A stretch of 64,000 bases of DNA, taken from Chryseobacterium sp. H1D6B (GTDB lineage Bacteria > Bacteroidota > Bacteroidia > Flavobacteriales > Weeksellaceae). Positions 26,440-34,116 of this stretch are shown in pieces. Both the position numbers and the translations under genes were made by a program. A model generated the notes under the pieces. It was not told the origin of the DNA, made no database searches, and saw only the letters and a list, made by a program, of their open reading frames with translations. Numbering within the stretch: position 1 is the stretch's first letter; every line of letters begins with the position of its first letter. The stretch covers positions 2,666,001 through 2,730,000 of the forward strand of contig NZ_JARXVJ010000001.1 of the NCBI RefSeq assembly GCF_029892445.1. The letters are read 5' to 3'.

Positions 26440-27732
26440 ATGGCACCTCAAGAACAGAAGAAAGGGCAGATCACTATCGTAGCAAGAAATATTAAAGGTA
26501 TATCCCACGGCCAGATTCTTGAAGAAAGTAAATGGACAAGGAATGATGCAGGGGGAAGACATGTCCAGAATGGAGATAAAGGAGGAGTTATTCACAACAC
26601 CAATAAAGAAAGAAAACCGCCTCTTGAACTAAAAGTTTTAAAAGTAGAAGGGCCGTTTGATCCTGAAACCAATAAAATAGCTGATGCTGTTGAAAAAGGA
26701 AAAAAGTATAATTACAAGGCTGCACAGTACAACCGTACTCCTACAAAAGAAGAACTTAAAAATTTAAAATGGGGTATAAAATATGATGACGGCAGTATTG
26801 GAGGAGCGCCGCAGGTAACAGGTTTAGAGAAAATATCACATTTTGTTTCCAAAAATCATGATATTTCTAAACTAAGAGTATATGCCTATTTTAAAGCTCC
26901 CGGCGAAAATGCAAGCGTAGAAGCCAAAATAAAAGTTCTTGATCCTATTATCATCTATATCTGCGGTTATTGGAATACTAAAATGCCGTATGCAGGAACA
27001 GAATGGGGCGAACAATACTGGGGGTCCGGACTGAAAAGTGCTGCTAAAAAATATTTTAAAGGAACCAAAGAGTATTTTATAAACGGTGCAGGAACCAAAT
27101 TTTCTTCAGGAGGAAGTAGATTTAACCAAGGACGTGAATTTGCGGAAACCAGATTTAAAAATACCGAATCTAAATTTTATAATGAGATCTTTAAATTAGA
27201 CAGAAGAATCATGATCGTATCCCACAGCATGGGCGGTGCTTTTGCTGAAGGGGTTTTGAGTGTTCTTAAATCTCATCATGTAAAAGTGGAAAAAATAGTA
27301 CACCTGTCACCAGCTGATACATCAGGTTTCGGAGTGAATTTTCCAGACCGTACTTATCAGATTGATATAGACTGGGATCCGGTGCTGATGTATAAAAATG
27401 CTGATGATGCCGCTACTATTAAAGGAGTTCGGTTTTCAGGCTTAGTTAAAAATCCTAAAGACGATGAATTTGGACACATGTATACAAAAGATGAAGCATT
27501 TGTCTGGAACTGGTTTGAAGATCTGGAAGTTATTAATTTTACTTATCAGCGGTCAGAAAAAAAATACATGCATATGCCTTCAGACGGATTAGGGCCTTCC
27601 ACTACTACAGCTTATACAGAAAAAATATATGCAGGCAGCGGAGTGAAGCACAACACTCAATTTAAAAGAGTCATAAAAAATAATACCGTTTACCATCACC
27701 ATGCGGTAAATGAATATGAAAATTATCAGTAG
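26440..27732 (+). CDS. Type VI effector: N-domain B + lipase-like alpha/beta hydrolase
   Basis: 430 residues. Residues 1-167 (MAPQEQKKGQITIVARNIKG onward) form N-domain B, shared with the effector at 28219. The rest is an alpha/beta hydrolase: a strand IIYICGYWN, then the nucleophile elbow IMIVSHSMGGAF with candidate Ser263, followed by IVHLSPAD. The elbow has Ser in place of the first Gly of GxSxG. An Asp and a His toward the end (for example near FGHMYTKDE) could complete the triad. Expected action: cutting membrane lipids of the target cell. A small membrane-anchored gene follows after 3 bp. Confidence 0.8.
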   Translation: MAPQEQKKGQITIVARNIKGISHGQILEESKWTRNDAGGRHVQNGDKGGVIHNTNKERKPPLELKVLKVEGPFDPETNKIADAVEKGKKYNYKAAQYNRTPTKEELKNLKWGIKYDDGSIGGAPQVTGLEKISHFVSKNHDISKLRVYAYFKAPGENASVEAKIKVLDPIIIYICGYWNTKMPYAGTEWGEQYWGSGLKSAAKKYFKGTKEYFINGAGTKFSSGGSRFNQGREFAETRFKNTESKFYNEIFKLDRRIMIVSHSMGGAFAEGVLSVLKSHHVKVEKIVHLSPADTSGFGVNFPDRTYQIDIDWDPVLMYKNADDAATIKGVRFSGLVKNPKDDEFGHMYTKDEAFVWNWFEDLEVINFTYQRSEKKYMHMPSDGLGPSTTTAYTEKIYAGSGVKHNTQFKRVIKNNTVYHHHAVNEYENYQ

Positions 27733-27735
27733 AAT

Positions 27736-28134
27736 ATGAAAAAGAAAACGATCATCATTTCAATACTGCTTGTAGTACTTGTTGTTTTAGTCATTAGATA
27801 CGGATTTGTTCTGGTTTTCTGGCTGACAACACCTAAAGATGGAGAATTGAGACCGGCAGAAAAAGTCTTGTTTGAAAAAATAAAAAAAGAAGACAATGCG
27901 AAAGATGTGTGGAGGGAGCCAAAATACAATATGACTTCCCCAAAAGATACTATAACCTACAGGCTGATCGTTAATGGTATTCCGTGTCTTGAAGATACTC
28001 TTGCTTTAAAAAATAAAGCTCAAGATATTAGAACTGAAATTGATAAACTGAAACTTCATAAAAATTTTTATAAGTATCAAGTATTGTATGAATGTGTAGA
28101 TGGTAAAGAATATACATATAGTTTCAAAAGATAA
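27736..28134 (+). CDS. Small membrane-anchored protein, candidate immunity to the lipase-like effector
   Basis: 132 residues. A signal anchor spans about residues 5-31 (IIISILLVVLVVLVIRYGFVL). The 100-residue outer part has two Cys (GIPCLED, LYECVDG) that may form a disulfide. No family recognised. It lies 3 bp after the effector, and its periplasmic placement suits neutralising a lipase that acts from the periplasm. Confidence 0.55.
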   Translation: MKKKTIIISILLVVLVVLVIRYGFVLVFWLTTPKDGELRPAEKVLFEKIKKEDNAKDVWREPKYNMTSPKDTITYRLIVNGIPCLEDTLALKNKAQDIRTEIDKLKLHKNFYKYQVLYECVDGKEYTYSFKR

Positions 28135-28218
28135 CTATTTATAAATCAACACAGAAATAAATAAGCCTTTTTAGGTATAGAATGATGAACGTTTGATAAA
28201 GCATTAAAATATTTCAAT

Positions 28219-29568
28219 ATGGCATCTCAGGAGCAGAAGAAAGGTCAGATCACCATAACCGCAAAGAATATAAAAGGAACATCTCACGGTCAGATACTGG
28301 AGGAGAGTAAACGGACGCGGAATACAGCTGGAGGAAAACATATTCAAAATGGAGCCAATGGAGGGGTGAGCCATAATGTAAACAAAGAAAGAAAGCTCCC
28401 TCTTGAATTAAGAGTATTAAAAGTGGAAGGGCCGTTTGATCCAGATACGAAAAAGAAGGTTGAGGTTATTGAAAAAGATAAATGGTACAGTTATAAAGTA
28501 ACACAGTATAACCGCACTCCAAAAAAAGAAGAACTGCAGCATCTTAAATGGGCTACTGAATATGATGACAGTGATACCAAGCCACTTTTGAAAGAGGTCT
28601 CAGATAAAGGAATTTCTGAGATAATGCACATGGTAAAAAATGAAGCTGGAAATACAAAACTTAGAGTATATGCTTTTTTTAAAGCTCCTAATAAAAATGT
28701 AAGTGTAGAAACAAAAATTCTGCAGGGTGAGATTGTACTAATTGTTGGAACTGAACAGCATTCTCAAACCTATGGAAATAAACTTATGTTTCCGTCACAA
28801 GCTGTGCGGGAAGTAAGAGAAAATTATGCTTCCCATAAACATGCAACAATTATTATTTTTAAAGATGCTTTTACAGCAATGCAGTTAAGCATAATTAAGA
28901 GAGATGCCAGGGTATGGAATAAAACATTGTATTTTAAACAAATTAATTCTACTGCTGAATTAGTTCAATATATTAATAAGGGTGATGCGACGGTGAATAG
29001 AGGAGACGTGAAAATTGAAACAATTAAGATTTTCTCTCATGGTCTTCCGAGTGTTTTAGATTTTGGATTAGACGGTAAAAATGAAGAAGCTCAAAGATTT
29101 AAAATTTCACATGTAAATCAATTGAGTAAAGAATCTTTTGTGAAAAAACCTGTTATTTATTCTTATGCATGCAGAACTGGAAATGTAGACGATAGAATTG
29201 TAACCTTGAATCCGTCTTATAAATATGACGCAGAATCAATTAAATTAGTAAAGCCAGAAGAAAGTCTAGCCCAAAAGTTGAGTGAGCATTTGGATGCAAA
29301 AGTGTATGCTTATTTAAGAAGAAGTAATTACACATCATCGTGGCTGGATGGAGGAAATAAAGAGTATAAACAGCATTATATAACGATAGAAGACGAAGAA
29401 GTCAGTAATCCGTTAAACCCTAAAGATTGGTTTAGAAAAGGCTGGGATGAAGCTCTTTGGAATTATAAAGGAGCCTATCTGCTTCCAACATCAGGCAACT
29501 CTCCAGGAGGATTATTAGAAGGAGGAATGTTTATTTTTGAAAAAGGAAAAAAACCGGAAAAACAATAA
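28219..29568 (+). CDS. Type VI effector: N-domain B + caspase-like cysteine peptidase domain
   Basis: 449 residues. Residues 1-170 are N-domain B as in the lipase-like effector. Residues about 170-445 have the layout of clan CD (caspase-like) peptidases: a beta strand then His274 in IKIFSHGLPSVLDFGLDG, and a later strand ending at Cys318 in VIYSYACRTGN. Both lie at strand ends, as expected for the catalytic dyad. The front end (GEIVLIVGTE) is a strand-forming start of the fold. This assignment is by motif only. Two candidate immunity genes follow, the first after 1 bp. Target and substrate are unknown. Confidence 0.7.
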   Translation: MASQEQKKGQITITAKNIKGTSHGQILEESKRTRNTAGGKHIQNGANGGVSHNVNKERKLPLELRVLKVEGPFDPDTKKKVEVIEKDKWYSYKVTQYNRTPKKEELQHLKWATEYDDSDTKPLLKEVSDKGISEIMHMVKNEAGNTKLRVYAFFKAPNKNVSVETKILQGEIVLIVGTEQHSQTYGNKLMFPSQAVREVRENYASHKHATIIIFKDAFTAMQLSIIKRDARVWNKTLYFKQINSTAELVQYINKGDATVNRGDVKIETIKIFSHGLPSVLDFGLDGKNEEAQRFKISHVNQLSKESFVKKPVIYSYACRTGNVDDRIVTLNPSYKYDAESIKLVKPEESLAQKLSEHLDAKVYAYLRRSNYTSSWLDGGNKEYKQHYITIEDEEVSNPLNPKDWFRKGWDEALWNYKGAYLLPTSGNSPGGLLEGGMFIFEKGKKPEKQ

Positions 29569-29569
29569 A

Positions 29570-30007
29570 ATGAAATATATAATACTGACGATCGCAGGAT
29601 TTATTTTATGTGTACTGCAATGCTATATCAGTTTTCTCGAACTTAAAAGTGGTATATCATCCACATGTATGGACTGTTCATATCTAGGGGAAATTATTAG
29701 ATACAGTTTATTTGCTGTGCTGCTATTTATATATTTAATGGTGACAAAAAAGATGAAAGTACAGCTAAGGCTGATATTATTTACTATTTTATACCTTCTG
29801 ATCTCTTTTTCTACCAACTATTCTATTTATTTTTCCAGACTTACTTCATGGAGTACATTCCGGCAGTCTGAAGAATTAATAGGAACTTTAATGAAATCGT
29901 ATTTGCCATTGCTTGTTTCTGCAGTAATTATATGGTTTTTAGCTTTGAATATTTTAAAACAAGATCCTCATATAAAAGAAAATAAATTAACGGATGGCAG
30001 CATATAA
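29570..30007 (+). CDS. Four-helix membrane protein, candidate immunity to the caspase-like effector
   Basis: 145 residues from the ATG at 29570, one base after the effector stop; an upstream in-frame ATG at 29537 lies inside the effector and is less likely. Four hydrophobic helices (about residues 2-24, 38-58, 64-86 and 107-127) fill the protein. No family recognised. Placement fits an immunity protein in the inner membrane, but an unrelated hitch-hiker cannot be excluded. Confidence 0.5.
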   Translation: MKYIILTIAGFILCVLQCYISFLELKSGISSTCMDCSYLGEIIRYSLFAVLLFIYLMVTKKMKVQLRLILFTILYLLISFSTNYSIYFSRLTSWSTFRQSEELIGTLMKSYLPLLVSAVIIWFLALNILKQDPHIKENKLTDGSI

Positions 30008-30022
30008 GTTAATGTGGCTTTA

Positions 30023-30583
30023 ATGAAAAAAATATTTTGGTGTTTTATATTATTAGGCAGTATTAATAGTTTAATAATGTGCCAAGAAAATAAAGGAATA
30101 GGAGGGTATCCAGATAATTATTCAGTAGACAGTAATGGAAAATATACCCATGTAGATACTTCCTACTTTGATAATTTTGTGAAAGATTTGCAGAATAGGA
30201 AAATTGCTGATAGAAGAAATTCTCCTCATAAGAAAAACATTATGCTTCATATTAAACATGAAAATAATGACATCAGTTTAGAGGATAAGACAGTTGTTAT
30301 TTTTATTAACAAAAATGACATAATTTATAATGGACCATATAAAAATCCAATTCGGCTGGATGTAGGTTATCAAGATGCTTATTATGCAAATCTATCGTTT
30401 TATATTCTTGATAGCAAGACAAAAACTGTTCATAAATTTACTTCTGAATTGAATTATCCTATTTTTAGTAATGGAGTTACAGATATTGATGTAAAATTAC
30501 TAACGAAGGAAAAATATAAATCAGGAAAAGAACTTCAATTTTTTTATGAAATAACAAATTTAAAAAGCGAGGTTGATCAGTAG
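30023..30583 (+). CDS. Small exported protein, second candidate immunity gene
   Basis: 186 residues from ATG 30023; a GTG at 30014 is in frame but gives no better signal. A signal peptide ends near residue 20 (LGSINSLIMCQE), possibly with lipidation at Cys. The mature part is about 165 residues, beta-rich, with no known family (NIMLHIKHENNDISLEDK, later a DVKLLTKEKYKSG segment). It lies 15 bp after the four-helix protein, within the same transcription unit. It may be the periplasmic protector against the caspase-like effector. Confidence 0.5.
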   Translation: MKKIFWCFILLGSINSLIMCQENKGIGGYPDNYSVDSNGKYTHVDTSYFDNFVKDLQNRKIADRRNSPHKKNIMLHIKHENNDISLEDKTVVIFINKNDIIYNGPYKNPIRLDVGYQDAYYANLSFYILDSKTKTVHKFTSELNYPIFSNGVTDIDVKLLTKEKYKSGKELQFFYEITNLKSEVDQ

Positions 30584-30616
30584 TTGAAATGTATTTTAAA
30601 ACAACCGCTTCAAAAA

Positions 30617-30895
30617 ATGAATCTGATCAAAAAAAATAAATTTATAGGACTCACTATCTATTCAATTGTTTGGTTTTTATTCTTGATGATTATTGTAAAA
30701 AACTATTATGAGGTTATAGATCCGTGTTAGTCAACTCCTTCTACAGAATTCACAAAACTTGTGTTTGCTGTACCTGTTGGTTTAATTGGATTATTTTTCT
30801 TCTTATATAATTGGGTTGCAGATTAATTCTCAAAAGGAACAAAAATCTTTTATGCGTTGCTCGTTCTAGCTGTTATTCCTTTACTTTCTTCTTAA
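30617..30895 (+). pseudogene. Decayed membrane-protein gene with two in-frame stops
   Basis: ATG at 30617 opens a frame that continues for 93 codons except for TAG at 30728-30730 and TAA at 30824-30826. Conceptual reading shows three hydrophobic segments (IGLTIYSIVWFLFLMIIV, FAVPVGLIGLFFFLYNW and FYALLVLAVIPLL), so it once coded for a small membrane protein. It ends the run of immunity candidates and may be a discarded immunity gene. Confidence 0.6.
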
Positions 30896-31098
30896 CACTA
30901 CTTTGGTTTTTGGTAAGAAAATCTTTAGGAAAAAATCAAGTATATTAAGTTTAACATCATGTTAATACCTGCCAATTTATCTTAAATTTTCGTAATATTT
31001 CTCGAATATGTGTAAAAAGTAGATTGTTTTTCATTTTGATAAATGAACGTAAAGTGTTTATTACTAGTTATTTGATTTGTATTATTATTTCTATAGTA

Positions 31099-31132
31099 GT
31101 AGAATTACTACATCAAATCGTAGTAGTACTAC
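31099..31132 (+). promoter_or_regulatory. Pair of GTAG-N5-CTAC palindromes upstream of hcp2 (candidate operator)
   Basis: Palindromes at 31099-31111 (same AATTA centre as in copy 1) and 31120-31132 begin 21 bp apart; the second ends 50 bp before the -7 box. Spacing is identical to the hcp1 promoter although the 49 bases between have diverged. Confidence 0.75.
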
Positions 31133-31181
31133 AAAAAACGAGATTTGTATTTAAAAGTTTTTCTAATCAGATAAAGGACTC

Positions 31182-31189
31182 TATATTTG
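31182..31189 (+). promoter_or_regulatory. -7 promoter element of hcp2
   Basis: TATATTTG fits TAnnTTTG; no -33 TTG at usual spacing. The leader after it is nearly the same as in hcp1 from CACAAAATATTATTAACGAT on. Confidence 0.65.
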
Positions 31190-31244
31190 TCTCACAATCA
31201 CCACCAAATCACAAAATATTATTAACGATTAAAGTTTACAAATC

Positions 31245-31661
31245 ATGGCAGAAAATTCAAGAGGAATCTTAAAATTCAATGGAGGCGAAGGTCAGAAATT
31301 GTTAAAACTGAATTACAGCGTATCAAGATCTACAGATGTATCAGGAAGAGTAGCATCAGATCCTTCAAACGCAATCATCAAACTTACTGTGGAAGCTACA
31401 GAAAAATCTGATATCCTAGAAAGCTTACTTAACGGAAAATATAAACCTACAAAAGGCGAAATCACATTCAATAAATCTCACGAAGAAGGAACATTGATTA
31501 CTTTGAACTGGGAAAATGGGTACGTAATCCAGCACGAAGTAGATTTCAACGCCATTGACAGCAATAATATGCTGATCAGCTTTATCATAAGCGCGGAACA
31601 AATTACTTATGGATTGAGCAACTTCCATGGACTTTGGCCTGGAGGAAGTGGCACTAACTAG
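31245..31661 (+). CDS. tssD: Type VI tube protein TssD/Hcp (copy 2)
   Basis: 138 residues. It is the same protein as copy 1 at 20309 apart from about seven substitutions and a new C-terminal end (SNFHGLWPGGSGTN). The tail faces the ring edge or lumen in Hcp structures, so the two copies may stack with different partners or carry different cargo (inference). It is followed by a terminator and then by VgrG2, forming a second hcp/vgrG pair. Confidence 0.93.
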   Translation: MAENSRGILKFNGGEGQKLLKLNYSVSRSTDVSGRVASDPSNAIIKLTVEATEKSDILESLLNGKYKPTKGEITFNKSHEEGTLITLNWENGYVIQHEVDFNAIDSNNMLISFIISAEQITYGLSNFHGLWPGGSGTN

Positions 31662-31692
31662 AACCAGAATCACTTAGTAAAAATAAATTGGT

Positions 31693-31736
31693 ACAGAATG
31701 GTGCACTCTTACGGGTATGCTGTTCTGTTTTTTTTT
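31693..31736 (+). terminator. Terminator after hcp2
   Basis: Stem ACAGAA (31693-31698) with TTCTGT (31723-31728), strengthened by an inner GCA/TGC pairing, followed by eight T. Confidence 0.8.
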
Positions 31737-31784
31737 GTCTAAAAAAAACACTTTTTAAACTAGTGCTGAACGAAACTGTTCAAA

Positions 31785-31803
31785 TAATTATTTCGAATAA
31801 TTA
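31785..31803. promoter_or_regulatory. 19-bp palindrome upstream of vgrG2
   Basis: TAATTATT (31785-31792) and AATAATTA (31796-31803) are perfect arms around TCG, about 150 bp before vgrG2. It could be an operator, but AT-rich DNA makes chance palindromes common. Nothing else is evident in the 290-bp gap apart from the hcp2 terminator. Confidence 0.3.
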
Positions 31804-31950
31804 AAAATTTTAATAATAAAATACATAATATCAGTTGATTTATAGAATTAAATTAATTGATATTTATTTGAATGTTAAAATATTTTATTTCAGTATGTGC
31901 TTTATTGAAAACACAGCCACTATCTCAATTTAATTAAAACACAATGTACC

Positions 31951-34110
31951 ATGTTTCAGGATAATAAATCAACCAAAGTACAAAACACCAAAACCGCAAA
32001 AGAAACGGTGAATATAAAGCAGATGAAAGAAACTGCTAAAGAGAAAGCCGTAAAAAATGCAGGTGAGAAGTTACAGAAAGTAAACGGTGCAGTTCAGAAA
32101 ACAACCGAAAAAGCAGTAAAGGTTCAACAGATGTATTCTGGAGCCTTACAAAGCTCCAATATGTTTATGAACCAGGTTGTAAACCCAAACAATCCTTCAA
32201 TAATAGAAGATAAGGTATGGTCTAACCAGCCGACATCCAAAATACACAATGCAGGTGCAATCCTGGAAAGCCAGATCTTGGGTATCAACCGTGTAGTGAA
32301 AATTGAAATCATCATTGAAGGTAAAATAGTAAACCATTTCAAGCATTTTAAGCTCTCTCAGAGTGCAGTGAAACACCATGAATTTAATCTGATGCTTGCC
32401 CACGATACCCTAGGAAGTGCTGAAAATCACAACTTAGAAGAAGCTCAAAACTTTTTAGGAAAGCGCATAACCATCATTTTTAAATATAAAGACGTTCTGG
32501 AAGGTCCTGAAAGAAGCTTTGTAGGGGTTATTACCGAAGTGGGGTTCAGCCAGGAAAAAGGAAGTTTGGGAAATGTGGTTCTTAAAGGCAGCAGCCCTAC
32601 AGTTCTTCTAGACGCAGCACCCCATATTCAAAGTTTCGGAGGTGCACAAGAAATCAGCTTGAATAGTATTGCAGATCAAGCAATCAAAGAAGGATTAGGA
32701 CAGAATAAATTTGATTTTAGAGTAGATTCCCAGCATGGAAATGTTTCTTACAGCTCTCAATATGAAGAGACCCACTACAATTATCTTGCTCGAATAGCTG
32801 AGGCTTACGGAGAACAGTTTTACTATGATGGTGAAGTCCTGCACTTCGGGAAACTTCCGCCTCAGGAAAAACCTGTTAAGCTTATCTACGGAAGCAGTGT
32901 GAATGATGTTAAAATAAAAATGAAAGCCCAGCATGTTAATCCTACTTTTTATGGGTATAACAGCAGTAAAAATGAAAAATTAAGTACGGGAAGTTCAAAA
33001 ATTACCCATACCTCTGATATTGCAAAAAGGGCTTATGAAATATCAGAAAAAACTTTTATGACTCCATCATTAAGAGTTGCCCCTATCAAAGCTTCCTCTT
33101 TTATGGATATCGATGCTTCTCAAAAAGGGACAGCGGGAAGTAAGGCGTCCGATGTATTTATTACTTCAGGAACGACTACGGTGCCGTTTTTATATCCAGG
33201 ATGTATTGCAGATATTGAAATGCGTAAATTAGATACTAATGAAACCTCTTATTTTACGAAATTAATGATGACGGAAGTTCATCATGAAGTAGATGCAAGA
33301 GGATATTATACAGGAACATTTGAAGCCATTGCATCAGATACAGGGTTTATTCCCCGCCCGGAATTTCAGCTTCCAAAAGCTGAAGCTCAGTTTGCAAAAG
33401 TGGTTTCCAATACAGACCCTCTAAATCAAGGGAGAGTCCAGGTCCAGTTCGACTGGCAGAACGGAAACAATACCTCAGAATTTATCAGAGTAATGACTCC
33501 CGATGCAGGAAGCAGCGATAAAGTAAATAAAAACAGAGGATTTATGGCAGTCCCTGAAGTTGGTGATCAGGTGATCATCAATTTTGTTCATCAGCATCCA
33601 GACCGTCCTTTCGTGATGGGAGGAATGTTCCATGGAGGGATTGGAGCCGGCGGCGGGCAGGATAATAATATTAAGAGTTTAAGCAGCAGAAGTGGCAATA
33701 GATTAGAACTGCATGACGGGGAAGGTTCTGTATTTTTAGCAGACCAAGGAGGCGCAAATATGAAATTTGACGGAGCCGGGAATGCTTTTACTAACGCTAA
33801 TAATGATAAGGTAGTAAATGTAGGAAACGATAATAAAAAAACAGTCAAAAATAATAACACTACAAATGTTGGCTGTACGCATACCACGGATGTAGGGGAA
33901 GGACAGAGTGTTCTTACGATGAGTAAAGAAGGGGTAATAGACCTTACCGGAGCAAAAGAAGTTACTTTAAAAGTGGGAAACAGCTCAATTAAAATTACGG
34001 GAACAAAAATTACCATAAAAAGTGATGAAGTTGAAATAGACGGCGGTGATGCAAAAGCAGTCTTTAAAGGAAGTACTAAAATTACTGGAAAACCTGTCAA
34101 TATAAATTAA
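31951..34110 (+). CDS. tssI: Type VI spike protein TssI/VgrG (copy 2) with extended N-terminus
   Basis: 719 residues. The VgrG core (about 110-590) parallels copy 1 (GRVQVQFDWQ, FIRVMTPDAG, GDQVIINFVHQHPDRPFVMG). About 75 extra residues at the front are rich in Lys, Ala, Thr and Gln (KQMKETAKEKAVKNAGEKLQ), likely a coiled coil, and absent in copy 1. The needle differs from copy 1 too: a NVGNDNKKTVKNNNTTNVG repeat and a beta-helix end (KVGNSSIKITGTKITIK). The extension and new needle suggest a different cargo set. The LysM protein follows after 6 bp. Confidence 0.92.
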   Translation: MFQDNKSTKVQNTKTAKETVNIKQMKETAKEKAVKNAGEKLQKVNGAVQKTTEKAVKVQQMYSGALQSSNMFMNQVVNPNNPSIIEDKVWSNQPTSKIHNAGAILESQILGINRVVKIEIIIEGKIVNHFKHFKLSQSAVKHHEFNLMLAHDTLGSAENHNLEEAQNFLGKRITIIFKYKDVLEGPERSFVGVITEVGFSQEKGSLGNVVLKGSSPTVLLDAAPHIQSFGGAQEISLNSIADQAIKEGLGQNKFDFRVDSQHGNVSYSSQYEETHYNYLARIAEAYGEQFYYDGEVLHFGKLPPQEKPVKLIYGSSVNDVKIKMKAQHVNPTFYGYNSSKNEKLSTGSSKITHTSDIAKRAYEISEKTFMTPSLRVAPIKASSFMDIDASQKGTAGSKASDVFITSGTTTVPFLYPGCIADIEMRKLDTNETSYFTKLMMTEVHHEVDARGYYTGTFEAIASDTGFIPRPEFQLPKAEAQFAKVVSNTDPLNQGRVQVQFDWQNGNNTSEFIRVMTPDAGSSDKVNKNRGFMAVPEVGDQVIINFVHQHPDRPFVMGGMFHGGIGAGGGQDNNIKSLSSRSGNRLELHDGEGSVFLADQGGANMKFDGAGNAFTNANNDKVVNVGNDNKKTVKNNNTTNVGCTHTTDVGEGQSVLTMSKEGVIDLTGAKEVTLKVGNSSIKITGTKITIKSDEVEIDGGDAKAVFKGSTKITGKPVNIN

Positions 34111-34116
34111 TGAAGA

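Noticed and set aside
31024-31272. 82-codon frame across the hcp2 promoter
   Set aside because: Covers the double palindrome, -7 box and leader and overlaps hcp2; regulatory DNA rather than coding.
33591-34100. 169-codon open frame antisense to vgrG2
   Set aside because: Mirror of a strongly coding needle region, low-complexity Pro/Leu/Ser content, no promoter; a shadow frame.
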